Shown: one piece after another, positions 19,399 to 27,157 of the stretch
Position numbering within the stretch: position 1 is the stretch's first letter
How the letters are laid out: each line of letters opens with the position of its first letter
Assembly (NCBI GenBank): GCA_028282845.1
Contig: JANQGY010000002.1
Location: 1 to 64,000, forward strand
Length of the DNA: 64,000 nucleotides
Origin: a bacterium
GTDB lineage: Bacteria; Fidelibacterota; Marinisomatia; Marinisomatales; JAHJCW01
Reading direction: 5' to 3'
Notes under the pieces: model-generated
The model's database searches: none
What the model saw: the letters and a program-made list of their open reading frames with translations, nothing else
What the model was told of the DNA's origin: nothing
Position numbers and translations under genes: made by a program

Positions 19399-19716
19399 TT
19401 ATTTATTTCGTTTCAATGCTAAGAATTGTAAGCCCAAGAAATAGAATGCCGCACAGGCAAAATTGAACCACGCCTCAACGGCAAATATCCTGCGAATTAA
19501 CATATCATTGATCTCATCGGTTGTGAGCATTCTGACACCCGAATAAAAGGCACCGATTATGAAATGGGCAAAAATAGCAAAATGAATCCAATTAGCCCAT
19601 TTAGGATCATTGGATTTATATTTTCTCCACAATCCGATAATAATAAATATTGATAGAATAACATATTCAAGGAATTTTGCCCATTCAGCAAATTGTGTAT
19701 AAAATATTTCCATCAA
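19399..19716 (-). CDS. Small membrane protein of unknown function
   Basis: A 105-residue protein with three to four hydrophobic helices ('YVILSIFIIIGLWRKY', 'WIHFAIFAHFIIGAFYSGV', 'AWFNFACAAFYFLGLQFLAL'). I do not recognise the family. It ends 5 bases from the convergent cysS and lies 7 bases downstream of the GreA-like gene, so the two may form an operon. Confidence 0.7.
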   Translation of the reverse strand: MMEIFYTQFAEWAKFLEYVILSIFIIIGLWRKYKSNDPKWANWIHFAIFAHFIIGAFYSGVRMLTTDEINDMLIRRIFAVEAWFNFACAAFYFLGLQFLALKRNK

Positions 19717-19723
19717 ATATTAT

Positions 19724-20206
19724 TTAATTTTTACTAAAGGCTTTTTGAATGTTCAAAACGGTCAATGTTCTTGTACTATTATTTAAATTTGAAACTATAG
19801 TATCACCAATTTTTTTACCGATCAGTAGTTGACCAATCGGTGAACCGTAAGTTACAATTTGCAAATCTTCAAAAAGTTCTAACTCAGCCGGACCTAATAT
19901 ATTGTATTCTACTTCTTTATTTTGCTCTTTATCAAATACTGTTACCAGTGTTCCAAAGGCAACTTTCTCAACTTTTATATTCTTTTCATTAATAATTGTG
20001 GAATATAAATATTGCTCTAAATGACTTAATCTAGTGAATAACATTTCCTGCTGTTGTTTTGCAGATTGATATTCAGCATTGTCGGTTATATCACCAAAAG
20101 CTGCGGCAGTAGAAATATTTGAAGAATTTTCATTTATATCTTTTTTTAGATCCTCGATCCTGGATCTTAGCAAATCATAAGTTGTGTTTAAAATAAAAGT
20201 GCTCAT
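19724..20206 (-). CDS. greA: GreA/GreB-family transcription elongation factor
   Basis: A 160-residue protein with an N-terminal coiled coil (about residues 1-75) and a C-terminal FKBP-like domain ('YGSPIGQLLIGKKIGDTI'). Gre factors enter the RNA polymerase secondary channel and trigger cleavage of backtracked RNA. The tip normally reads GDLSENAEY; here it is 'GDITDNAEY', so the first acidic residue is kept and the second is Asp instead of Glu. That conserves charge, but this could also be an anti-cleavage Gre homologue. The family call is sure, the subtype less so. Confidence 0.88.
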   Translation of the reverse strand: MSTFILNTTYDLLRSRIEDLKKDINENSSNISTAAAFGDITDNAEYQSAKQQQEMLFTRLSHLEQYLYSTIINEKNIKVEKVAFGTLVTVFDKEQNKEVEYNILGPAELELFEDLQIVTYGSPIGQLLIGKKIGDTIVSNLNNSTRTLTVLNIQKAFSKN

Positions 20207-20275
20207 AGTTATTATTTAATAATCCTCTGTATAAAAATAATTATAATTAGGTTACTATTATATTTTACATATTAT

Positions 20276-20866
20276 TTATAATAGAAAAATTACTAATAGC
20301 ACAAATATTATTATAGGAATCAATATTAAAATACTACGAAATATGATTAATAAAGAAAATAAGCAAGATATGAATAAGAAGACTGGATAATAAATAATTT
20401 TTAAATAAATATTCCATTTACTATAGCCTTCCTTTTTATCAACATACTGATTGTTGTGAACATCTTCCTTTTCATTTTTAGATAAACCTTCAATAATATA
20501 AGTATATTTAGTTGTATATCTATCTAAAATCATTTTTTGTAAAGGAATTATTAAGAATTTTTTCACTAAGTTATAAGAGAGTGGGAAGGCATCAGTTAGA
20601 TATTTTTGCATTTTTCTGACTATGACACCATGTGAATATCCAGACTTTGATAGATTCTCTCTGCTCAATATATTACTGGTAGCTATATATTTATTAATAT
20701 TTTTCTCTGTAACAAAATATATAATTGATAAGAGTATCGGAAAAAATATAATAATGAGCAAGTGGATACTATTCAGTACTAATACAGGAAAATATAGAAT
20801 TAAATAAAAAAATATTATTAGCAAATTTGGCCATTTGTTTGTCAAATAATCTAGTAATATATCCAT
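20276..20866 (-). CDS. Hypothetical membrane protein
   Basis: A 196-residue protein with two N-terminal hydrophobic helices ('LLIIFFYLILYFPVLVL', 'LLIIIFFPILLSIIYFV'), a polar middle (residues about 55-150) and two C-terminal helices ('IIYYPVFLFISCLFSLLIIF', 'ILILIPIIIFVLLVIFLL'). I recognise no family. The base composition is markedly AT-rich compared with its neighbours, which may mean recent acquisition or weak constraint. Confidence 0.6.
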   Translation of the reverse strand: MDILLDYLTNKWPNLLIIFFYLILYFPVLVLNSIHLLIIIFFPILLSIIYFVTEKNINKYIATSNILSRENLSKSGYSHGVIVRKMQKYLTDAFPLSYNLVKKFLIIPLQKMILDRYTTKYTYIIEGLSKNEKEDVHNNQYVDKKEGYSKWNIYLKIIYYPVFLFISCLFSLLIIFRSILILIPIIIFVLLVIFLL

Positions 20867-20987
20867 AGTTATACTGATTATCGTGAAATATGCATAAAAT
20901 AATTAAATAATATGAGTGGAATTTTGTAACATATATTGTAAAATCTACATCTAACTTCCGATTAGCGCAACTCCCTTCTAAAATAGT

Positions 20988-21410
20988 ATGATTTATATCA
21001 CAGATGAAATAAATATCTCTGAAACAGAAATTAAGGAAACATTTATTCGAGCGTCGGGTCCCGGCGGACAAAATGTGAATAAGGTTGCTACGGCTGTTCA
21101 ATTGCGATTTGATGTAGTTAATTCCCCCAATATTCCAAATGAAGTAAAAAATCGGTTGACAAAATTGGCAGGAAACAGGATAACAGAAGCGGGTGAAATT
21201 GTGATTGATGCACGAAAGCACCGTTCACAGGCTAAGAACAGGGAGGAAGCGTTAAATAAATTGGTAGAACTAATCAGAGAAGCGGCACAGAAACCGAAGC
21301 CAAGAATTAAAACTAAAACACCGAATATTGAAAAAGAAAAAAGGCTTGGCGCAAAAAAGCATCGCAGTGCTGTGAAAGCACTGCGCAAAAAAGTTGATTT
21401 GGAAGAATAA
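20988..21410 (+). CDS. arfB: Peptidyl-tRNA hydrolase ArfB (YaeJ), ribosome rescue
   Basis: A 140-residue release-factor-like protein with the catalytic GGQ at residues 26-28 inside 'RASGPGGQNVNKVATAVQL'. The basic C-terminal tail ('KKHRSAVKALRKKVDLEE', preceded by KPKPRIKTKTPN) would enter the empty mRNA channel. It frees peptides from ribosomes stalled on truncated mRNA. Domain II of release factors is absent, as expected for ArfB. Confidence 0.93.
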   Translation: MIYITDEINISETEIKETFIRASGPGGQNVNKVATAVQLRFDVVNSPNIPNEVKNRLTKLAGNRITEAGEIVIDARKHRSQAKNREEALNKLVELIREAAQKPKPRIKTKTPNIEKEKRLGAKKHRSAVKALRKKVDLEE

Positions 21411-21541
21411 TTGAAACTTTTGATATTTTTACGCATCAATTAAGTAATTGGGAAAATAATTTGAATAGTTGTATTATTCAGTCTGTCAAAAATTCAATTA
21501 CAGACGAATTTGTACAAATTTTAATGTTTTCGGAGGGGTAA

Positions 21542-22396
21542 TTGGCAAAAACAACCAAAATAAGTTCAGGCTCAAATCGTAGCATAAGTTTGTATTTATC
21601 GGAAATCGGTAAGTATGAACCGCTACCGCCGGAACGCGAAGTGGAACTTGCCATTCGCATTCAAAAAGGCGATGATTTGGCGATGAAAGAGTTAATTGAA
21701 TCGAATTTACGTTTTGTAGTTTCCGTGGCAAAAAAGTATCAGGGTAATGGTTTGTCGCTTGCTGATTTGATTAATGAGGGCAATCTTGGGCTGATCAAAG
21801 CAGCCAAACGTTTTGACCATTCTCGGGGATTTAAGTTTATTTCCTATGCAGTTTGGTGGATTCGACAGTCTATTTTACAGGCGCTTGCCGAGCAGGCTCG
21901 ATTGATCCGTCTGCCGTTGAATCGAGTGGGTACGATTACCAAGATCACGCGTGTTGCGGAGAAGTTGGAAGCGGAAATTGAACGGTCTCCCAAAGCCAAC
22001 GAAATTAGTCATCAATTGGAGATGTCTCCGGAAGATGTGATCAGCGCTATGCAATATTCACGCCGACATAGCTCTTTGGATACCCCGTTTCAGGATGGCG
22101 AGGATAACTCATTAATGGATGTATTGGAAAATCCACAGGACATTAATCCGGATGATATGCTGATGCGTGAATCCATGAAAGAAGACGTGATTGCTTCTTT
22201 AGATACTTTATCCGAAAGGGAACGCGCCGTAATTGAGATGTATTACGGGATTGGTCGTGAAAGTGCTTTAACATTGAATGAGATCGGTGAGGAGTTCAAC
22301 TTGACGCGTGAACGTGTAAGACAAATAAAGGCTAAAGCAATTCAGCGTTTAGGACATAAATCGCGGAGTAAAATGCTTAGGAAATATTTGGGATAA
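21542..22396 (+). CDS. rpoD: RNA polymerase sigma factor, RpoD (sigma-70) family
   Basis: A 284-residue sigma factor that starts with TTG (21542) after the ribosome site CGGAGGGGTAA. Region 1.2 is 'SLYLSEIGKYEPLPPEREVEL', region 2 'LIESNLRFVVSVAKKYQGNG' and 'FKFISYAVWWIRQSI', region 3 'LIRLPLNRVG', and region 4 'SERERAVIEMYYGIG' plus the helix-turn-helix 'TLNEIGEEFNLTRERVRQIKAKA'. There is no region 1.1 or non-conserved insert. This short form is the primary sigma factor in Bacteroidota/Chlorobi relatives, so it is probably the housekeeping factor here. Confidence 0.92.
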   Translation: MAKTTKISSGSNRSISLYLSEIGKYEPLPPEREVELAIRIQKGDDLAMKELIESNLRFVVSVAKKYQGNGLSLADLINEGNLGLIKAAKRFDHSRGFKFISYAVWWIRQSILQALAEQARLIRLPLNRVGTITKITRVAEKLEAEIERSPKANEISHQLEMSPEDVISAMQYSRRHSSLDTPFQDGEDNSLMDVLENPQDINPDDMLMRESMKEDVIASLDTLSERERAVIEMYYGIGRESALTLNEIGEEFNLTRERVRQIKAKAIQRLGHKSRSKMLRKYLG

Positions 22397-22421
22397 TTTC
22401 TATAAATATTGAATTATTATT

Positions 22422-22451
22422 AAGCTCCGCTATGATGCGGGGCTTTTTATT
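22422..22451 (+). terminator. Intrinsic terminator of the sigma-factor gene
   Basis: A 9-bp stem (AAGCTCCGC / GCGGGGCTT, one G-T pair) with loop TATGAT, followed directly by a T-tract, 25 bases after the sigma-factor stop codon. Confidence 0.85.
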
Positions 22452-22479
22452 TTGTGGAGATACCGCCAATGCCCTGTGA

Positions 22480-22640
22480 GCATCTCCCCCTATTTAGGGG
22501 GAGAATGAATTTATCCATCGTAATTATTAATGTAGATGGAAGAGGGGGGGGGTATGGTGTAGTTCTGAGAACCTTTGTATAAAAATGTAATAGATTCTTC
22601 ACTTGCCCGCCTTGGCGGACTACGTTCAGAATGACAATTA
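22480..22640. repeat. Dispersed-repeat remnants in the spacer after the sigma factor
   Basis: Two palindromic pieces are visible. CTCCCCCTA-TTTAGGGGGAG lies near 22486-22505. Near 22592-22636, AGATTCTTC and GTTCAGAATGAC flank a GCCCGCC-TTGGCGG palindrome. Sequences of the type GTCATTCTGA...GAAGAATCT recur between genes in many bacterial genomes as REP-like repeats. I see only decayed copies in this window and no gene in the 22397-22714 spacer. Confidence 0.5.
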
Positions 22641-22714
22641 TTTTATATTTTACGAAAGTGATTTTTTGTAAATTTCCTTTATTATTTGATTTAAAACGAT
22701 ATTTGGAGAATGTA

Positions 22715-23131
22715 ATGCCTTACAAAAAAATTTCTGTTGCCCTTGCCGGAACACCCGATGAAATACAAATGATTGATGAAGCGGTACGCCTTGCCATCAC
22801 CTTGAAAGCGCAACTCTATGTAATACATGTTAACTTACCGCATGCCGGCGAGATTTCCATGATGATGGACACACCTAAAAAATATGTTGAAGAAGATTTT
22901 AGAAAGATGTTCCATGAAGCAGGTCATGAGGAGATTGCTAAGAAAATCATGGTGAATATCACAACTAATAAATCCGTTGCCGAAGGAATAGCTGAGTTAG
23001 TATTAGATTGCGACTTGCTGATTTTGGGCCATGATAGAATGGGCAAAATGAAAGCGCTTCTTACTGACTCAATTGATGAAATGATTGTAAATAATGTAAA
23101 TTGTCCGGTGCTTATCTTCAGAACCAAATGA
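22715..23131 (+). CDS. Universal stress protein (UspA) family
   Basis: A 138-residue UspA-fold protein. I start it at ATG 22715 (MPYKKISVALAGTPDE), which has a TTGGAGAA ribosome site; an open frame extends upstream without one. The typical beginning 'ISVALAGTPDEIQMIDEAVRLA' and end 'DEMIVNNVNCPVLIF' are present. The nucleotide loop is partial ('LGHDRMGKMKALLTDS' lacks the full G-x2-G-x9-G pattern), so ATP binding is doubtful. Confidence 0.86.
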   Translation: MPYKKISVALAGTPDEIQMIDEAVRLAITLKAQLYVIHVNLPHAGEISMMMDTPKKYVEEDFRKMFHEAGHEEIAKKIMVNITTNKSVAEGIAELVLDCDLLILGHDRMGKMKALLTDSIDEMIVNNVNCPVLIFRTK

Positions 23132-23150
23132 ACGTAGAATTGGCTATTGA

Positions 23151-23489
23151 TTATTGAATATTGTAGAATTCTTTCAATCGTTTATTTCTAAATATCAAGC
23201 TTGATAATCCGGTAAATAATGCAACCACTCCAATAATTATTACTAACCTAAAATACGGTTCGCCCTGTTCTTGACGCTGACTGACATAATAGAATAAGGT
23301 TCTAATCCATTCAAGAGTACCAATAATTAAAATGACCCTCAAGAACTTTACAATCCATTGTTTTTTAATTAATAGAAAAAATGGAAATATTAAAAACAAT
23401 AATGAGAAAATTGGAATTCCGGCTCTTGAAAAATGAGCGCTGAGTAATAGTAAACTAATCATTACGGGCAATAATCTTATAAAATTCAT
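23151..23489 (-). CDS. Small membrane protein of unknown function
   Basis: A 112-residue protein with four hydrophobic segments ('LLPVMISLLLLSAHF', 'IFSLLFLIFPFFLLI', 'VKFLRVILIIGTLEWI', 'LVIIIGVVALFTGLSSLIF'). No family is recognised. Its start overlaps the stop of the asparaginase-like gene by 4 bases, indicating co-translation. Confidence 0.68.
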   Translation of the reverse strand: MNFIRLLPVMISLLLLSAHFSRAGIPIFSLLFLIFPFFLLIKKQWIVKFLRVILIIGTLEWIRTLFYYVSQRQEQGEPYFRLVIIIGVVALFTGLSSLIFRNKRLKEFYNIQ

Positions 23490-23980
23490 TTTATCTCCTC
23501 AAATTCGCCGATTTTTTTATTTTTTGCAACGTTATCCCAATCGAAATATCGCCCATTCATGGCGATATAAATTCCGTGTGGCAAAGTTTGTACAAACGCA
23601 ATTGCACTGCCAAGATTAAAAAGACCGTCGGAACTGCCGAAAGTATAGGGTACCATCGCACCGGTTAGCACGATAGTTTTATTCTGCACGATTTGAGCAA
23701 GTATTTTGGCAGTTTCCACCATTGTATCGGTGCCATGCGTAATTATAATTCGTGTTTCGTCGGCTTTCTCGCAATTTTTTGCGATGATATAGCGGTCTTC
23801 ATCGGTCATGTCGCTACTATCAATCATCATCAAAGTTCTTACGTTCAAATCAAGTCGTGAGCGGCCGAGTTCGAGCATATTTTGAACATGTGAATTCTTA
23901 AAAAATAATTCACCATTTATCTCATTATACTCTTTGTCGAAGGTTCCCCCGGTAACAATTATTCTAATTTTCTTATCCAT
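23486..23980 (-). CDS. Short (single-domain) asparaginase-like protein
   Basis: A 164-residue protein corresponding to the N-terminal domain of L-asparaginase: 'IIVTGGTFDKEYNE' carries the nucleophilic Thr and 'IIITHGTDTMVETAKIL' the second Thr-Asp pair of the active site. The usual C-terminal domain (another 150 residues) is absent. Stand-alone short asparaginases of about this size are known in FCB genomes, so this is not obviously a truncation; whether it cuts asparagine is uncertain. I start at ATG 23980; a longer frame would begin inside the upstream terminator. Confidence 0.8.
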   Translation of the reverse strand: MDKKIRIIVTGGTFDKEYNEINGELFFKNSHVQNMLELGRSRLDLNVRTLMMIDSSDMTDEDRYIIAKNCEKADETRIIITHGTDTMVETAKILAQIVQNKTIVLTGAMVPYTFGSSDGLFNLGSAIAFVQTLPHGIYIAMNGRYFDWDNVAKNKKIGEFEEIK

Positions 23981-23990
23981 ATCTCTATAA

Positions 23991-24017
23991 AAAAATGGCT
24001 GAAAAACAGCCATTTTT
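23991..24017 (-). terminator. Intrinsic terminator of the Rrf2 gene
   Basis: An 11-bp perfect stem (AAAAATGGCTG / CAGCCATTTTT, 5-base loop) followed on the minus strand by T residues. It lies 23 bases downstream of the Rrf2 stop and just upstream of the asparaginase-like start, separating the two units. Confidence 0.85.
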
Positions 24018-24040
24018 GAATGTTTAATAATTATTTTATT

Positions 24041-24487
24041 TTAATTAGCCATTGCTTTGGACATTTCATTGCGTTTCTCGATCACGCGCTTGGCTAATAC
24101 ATGTAAATTCTCTGACATCAACATTTCGCGAATATCTTCCCTGATAACTTTCCATTTATGATGAAACGGGCAAGGTGCAACATCGGAACATTCATTTATA
24201 CCGATCACACATTGTTCATGTTCGAGTGGAGCGCCGTCAATCGCATACACAATTTGATGTATATATATTTCCTTGGCGGGTTTGGCTAATTTTACGCCAC
24301 CGTTACGTCCTCTAATAGCATTCAACAAATGATGCTTGACCAAAGTCTGAGCGATTTTTGCCAAGAATTGTCTTGGTATCTCGTAAGCTTCTGCTATTTC
24401 GCTGACCATCGTGGGATCATCAGTGTTTTTTTCCGCCAAGTATATCATTGCTTGTATAGCATATTCCGCTGACTTGGTATACAACAT
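24041..24487 (-). CDS. Rrf2-family transcriptional regulator with Fe-S ligand cysteines
   Basis: A 148-residue winged-helix regulator starting MLYTKSAEYAIQAMIYLAE. The DNA-reading helix is in 'MVSEIAEAYEIPRQFLAKIA' and the wing in 'LNAIRGRNGGVKLAKPA'. Three cysteines (Cys93, Cys100, Cys106; C-x6-C-x5-C) sit where IscR/NsrR bind an iron-sulphur cluster, so it probably senses Fe-S status, oxidative or nitrosative stress. No isc/suf operon is in the window. Its leader contains a candidate structured RNA. Confidence 0.9.
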   Translation of the reverse strand: MLYTKSAEYAIQAMIYLAEKNTDDPTMVSEIAEAYEIPRQFLAKIAQTLVKHHLLNAIRGRNGGVKLAKPAKEIYIHQIVYAIDGAPLEHEQCVIGINECSDVAPCPFHHKWKVIREDIREMLMSENLHVLAKRVIEKRNEMSKAMAN

Positions 24488-24580
24488 AACTGTAGTCCTT
24501 AGTTTAGTTAATTTATATTAAAACAATCTAAAAGAATTAAATCAATTTAATACATTAAAAGGACAATGTCATCCTAAAAA

Positions 24581-24773
24581 AAATGCTCAACTGATTTATT
24601 AAGATCCAGACAAAGTTATGTACCAAGCACACAACTTAGGATAAAAGAAGGTAATAACCAACTTCCACAATATTTAGTGCTTAATATTGCTGTACTTTTA
24701 GCAGGCAACCAAAAGGAGTGAAGCAGAAACATTATAGCCGCTATTGTGGTGCATCACAAATAGTTGAGCATTT
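24581..24773 (-). ncRNA. Candidate structured RNA (about 193 nt), unnamed
   Basis: Read on the minus strand this segment is closed by a 12-bp perfect terminal stem (24762-24773 with 24581-24592; AAATGCTCAACT / AGTTGAGCATTT) running into a T8 tract (24583-24576). Inside are an 8-bp stem (24742-24749 with 24665-24672), a 9-bp hairpin (24629-24637 with 24613-24621, 7-base loop) and a TTGC-TG / CA-GCAA hairpin (24702-24708 with 24687-24692). No coding frame is present. Either a free-standing small RNA (size and closing stem recall 6S RNA, but I cannot confirm that) or the leader of the Rrf2 gene, whose start is about 90 bases downstream. Confidence 0.55.
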
Positions 24774-24857
24774 ATAAATTTCAAATAACAATAATCCGAG
24801 CTGAAGTTATTATTATTAATAGCTCTCTAACAAGAAAAAATGATGCTATTATCCATT

Positions 24858-24886
24858 ATTATTTAAAATAATAGTATTAAAATACT
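24858..24886. promoter_or_regulatory. AT-rich inverted repeats upstream of the 2H phosphoesterase gene
   Basis: Two adjacent inverted repeats: ATTATTT-A-AAATAAT (24858-24872) and AGTATT-AA-AATACT (24873-24886), ending 14 bases before the ATG at 24901. They may be an operator, or may simply reflect AT-richness. Confidence 0.3.
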
Positions 24887-24900
24887 TCTTAAATTCCCAT

Positions 24901-25398
24901 ATGCAGCAGATAAATAAGTATTGTGTTTGGCTTACTTACGAATCCGATCTACTTAATTCTATTATATTTGACTTAAGTAATAATTATAATGGACCGGTAT
25001 TTCAGGCGCATAGCACACTATTGGGTAAATCGGATATTCCGTTAATTAATTTAAAATCCGCTATTATTGGAATTAGTGCAGAATTAACCATAAAAGAAGT
25101 CACGGTGGAGAATATCGAGTATCGTGATGACTATTGGATGGCGTACTTTATTACAATACATGAGAAGCAAATATTGTTAGAAATACACCAAAAATTGCTA
25201 AAAGAATTAAATATCAATAATAATGAAATCTATTATCCGCATATCAGTTTATTATATGGTTCCTTAAGTACGGAAGAAAAGAATAAAATAGAAACTCCAA
25301 TTCAAAAAGGTGATATTATTAAAATTAGATCAATTCAAATCACAGAGTGCGGTGACGAAGTTGAAAAGTGGAAGCCGGTCTTCGAATTGAAGATTTAA
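24901..25398 (+). CDS. 2H phosphoesterase superfamily protein (2'-5' ligase / cyclic phosphodiesterase-like)
   Basis: A 165-residue cytoplasmic protein with the two H-x-T/S motifs that define the superfamily: 'QAHSTLLG' (about residue 40) and 'YPHISLLYG' (about residue 114). The spacing of about 75 residues matches plant-type cyclic nucleotide phosphodiesterases and 2'-5' RNA ligase-like enzymes. The substrate could be a 2',3'-cyclic phosphate, but the genome context (isochorismatase-like hydrolase downstream) does not settle it. Confidence 0.82.
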   Translation: MQQINKYCVWLTYESDLLNSIIFDLSNNYNGPVFQAHSTLLGKSDIPLINLKSAIIGISAELTIKEVTVENIEYRDDYWMAYFITIHEKQILLEIHQKLLKELNINNNEIYYPHISLLYGSLSTEEKNKIETPIQKGDIIKIRSIQITECGDEVEKWKPVFELKI

Positions 25399-25494
25399 AA
25401 TTGAAATATTAAATCTTCATAATTAAATATTACTTTTTATTGTATATACAAATTCTAACACAATTAATTAACAAATATTATTTAACTTATAATT

Positions 25495-26034
25495 ATGACA
25501 AATAAACGAAAAACAGCTATTCTAATAATAGATATACAGGGGAAACTTGCCGAGATTATGCACCATAGTGAGCAAGTATTCATAAACGTAGAGAAGCTTA
25601 TTAAAGGTGCTAAAGTATTAAATATTCCAATAATATGGACTGAACAACTGCCTGATAAACTTGGACCAACCACTGAAAGGTTAAGCATATTATTGAACGA
25701 TCAAAAACCAATCATCAAAAGTGAATTTAGTTGTGTTAAAAATGAGGCATTTACGGATTTAATAAAGCAGGAACAATATAGTCATTTTTTGGTTTGCGGA
25801 ATTGAAACGCATGTCTGTGTGTATCAAACTGTCAAAGATTTGCTTGCGCTTGGACATACGGTTGAACTGATCGCCGATGCTGTTTCATCGCGGACACAAC
25901 TAAATCGGGATATAGGAATCGAAAAAATAGTAAGTCTTGGTGCAAAATTAACTAATGTGGAAATGCTGTTATTCGAGAAACAGGAAATCGCAGTTGGCGA
26001 TACTTTCCGTGAGCTAATTAAAATAATCAAATAA
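25495..26034 (+). CDS. Isochorismatase-family cysteine hydrolase
   Basis: A 179-residue hydrolase. The catalytic Asp is in 'AILIIDIQGKLAE' (Asp13) and the nucleophile is Cys108 in 'CGIETHVCVYQ', preceded by the conserved cis-peptide region 'FLVCGIE'. The family includes nicotinamidases and other amide hydrolases; the sequence is closest in style to YcaC-like hydrolases. The substrate is not predictable. It ends one base before the next ATG, so it is probably co-transcribed with the TPR protein and ispG. Confidence 0.88.
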   Translation: MTNKRKTAILIIDIQGKLAEIMHHSEQVFINVEKLIKGAKVLNIPIIWTEQLPDKLGPTTERLSILLNDQKPIIKSEFSCVKNEAFTDLIKQEQYSHFLVCGIETHVCVYQTVKDLLALGHTVELIADAVSSRTQLNRDIGIEKIVSLGAKLTNVEMLLFEKQEIAVGDTFRELIKIIK

Positions 26035-26035
26035 G

Positions 26036-27157
26036 ATGCATAAAAATTTAATTATTTGTCTTTCGTTATTCTTACTTTGGTTTCCTTTAGAGGCTGAAGA
26101 AGTCGGTGATTCGGCGGTTTGGGCGGGGGTATATAAATTCTATAATAATGAAACATCGGCAGCCGTCGAAATTTTAGCGCAAGCCCGCAAGGATTATCCG
26201 CTTAATGCGGCAGTTCATTTTACTTGGGCTTCGGCGCGGTGGTTGCATAGTCAGGCTAACGATCCGATCGAAAAAACCTATGAAGTACTAAATAATGATT
26301 TGGATATAGTTATTCCGATCTATGAAGAATTGGTAGAAAAATATCCTAAGAATCCTCTATATAGGTTATATCTTGGGTCAGGCGAAGGTCTCCGTGCGCG
26401 CGTGTATCTTGGACAAAAACGTTGGTTAAAGACATTAATTCCGGCTTACAAAGGTTTCAAAATCACTAAGCAGGTGGCTGATAATTATCCTGAGATCAAA
26501 GATGCAATGCTGCCGATGGGTGTTGTTGAATATTATGCCGCCCTGCGAAGTGCGATTTTAAAATGGGCAGCTTCTTTGTTTGGCTTGAAGACTACTAAAG
26601 AGTCCGGTTTAGCAAAAATGGAAATTGCGGCGGCGGAAGGCAATTTTTCCTGGATTGAAGCGCGTAGTCTACTATCATTTATTTATCTTTGGGAAGCGCC
26701 TAATCATCAAAAAGCATTGGAGCATTCCAAAGTTATCGCTGAAAAATTTCCTAAGAATTATTATTTTAATCTTATGTATGCCGAAAGTCTGATAAAAACC
26801 AATAGTATTGATGAAGCGCAACCGGTATTAGAACAATTAAATACAGATATATCGGATTTGACAGATACTCAAAAATTGCACATGAGCAGTTATTTGGATT
26901 ATGTTTGGGGTTTGTATTATTTTGAACAGGATGACCTGCTTACAGCCAAGCAATTAGCAGAAAATGCGATAAATAATTATCAGGCTGAACTTGATTTTTA
27001 TTTAGCTTATTCCTTACTTCTGTTAGGTAATATTAATGATCTATTAGGAAACCGAAAGGAAGCAAAAATTGCCTACAAAAAATGTATTGAGCTTGATAAT
27101 AACAGTGATGCCGTGAATCTTGCAATGACCTATATTAATGAACCCTTCCAAAGATAG
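26036..27157 (+). CDS. Secreted tetratricopeptide-repeat protein
   Basis: A 373-residue protein with a signal peptide (MHKNLIICLSLFLLWFPLEAEE) and TPR-like helical repeats, for example 'AVHFTWASARWLHS', 'NPLYRLYLGSGEGLRARVYLG', 'NYYFNLMYAESLIKTNSIDEA' and 'FYLAYSLLLLGNINDLLGNRKEAKIAYKKCIEL'. It is probably periplasmic and acts as a protein-binding scaffold. Its stop is directly followed by the ispG ATG. Confidence 0.75.
   Translation: MHKNLIICLSLFLLWFPLEAEEVGDSAVWAGVYKFYNNETSAAVEILAQARKDYPLNAAVHFTWASARWLHSQANDPIEKTYEVLNNDLDIVIPIYEELVEKYPKNPLYRLYLGSGEGLRARVYLGQKRWLKTLIPAYKGFKITKQVADNYPEIKDAMLPMGVVEYYAALRSAILKWAASLFGLKTTKESGLAKMEIAAAEGNFSWIEARSLLSFIYLWEAPNHQKALEHSKVIAEKFPKNYYFNLMYAESLIKTNSIDEAQPVLEQLNTDISDLTDTQKLHMSSYLDYVWGLYYFEQDDLLTAKQLAENAINNYQAELDFYLAYSLLLLGNINDLLGNRKEAKIAYKKCIELDNNSDAVNLAMTYINEPFQR

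Noticed and set aside
23486..23980. Truncated asparaginase pseudogene
   Set aside because: The frame is clean, ends naturally, overlaps the next gene in a coupled way, and single-domain asparaginases of this size are known.
24581..24773. A MITE with 12-bp terminal inverted repeats
   Set aside because: No target-site duplication is visible at the ends, and internal stems plus the one-sided T-tract fit a transcribed RNA better. Not fully excluded.
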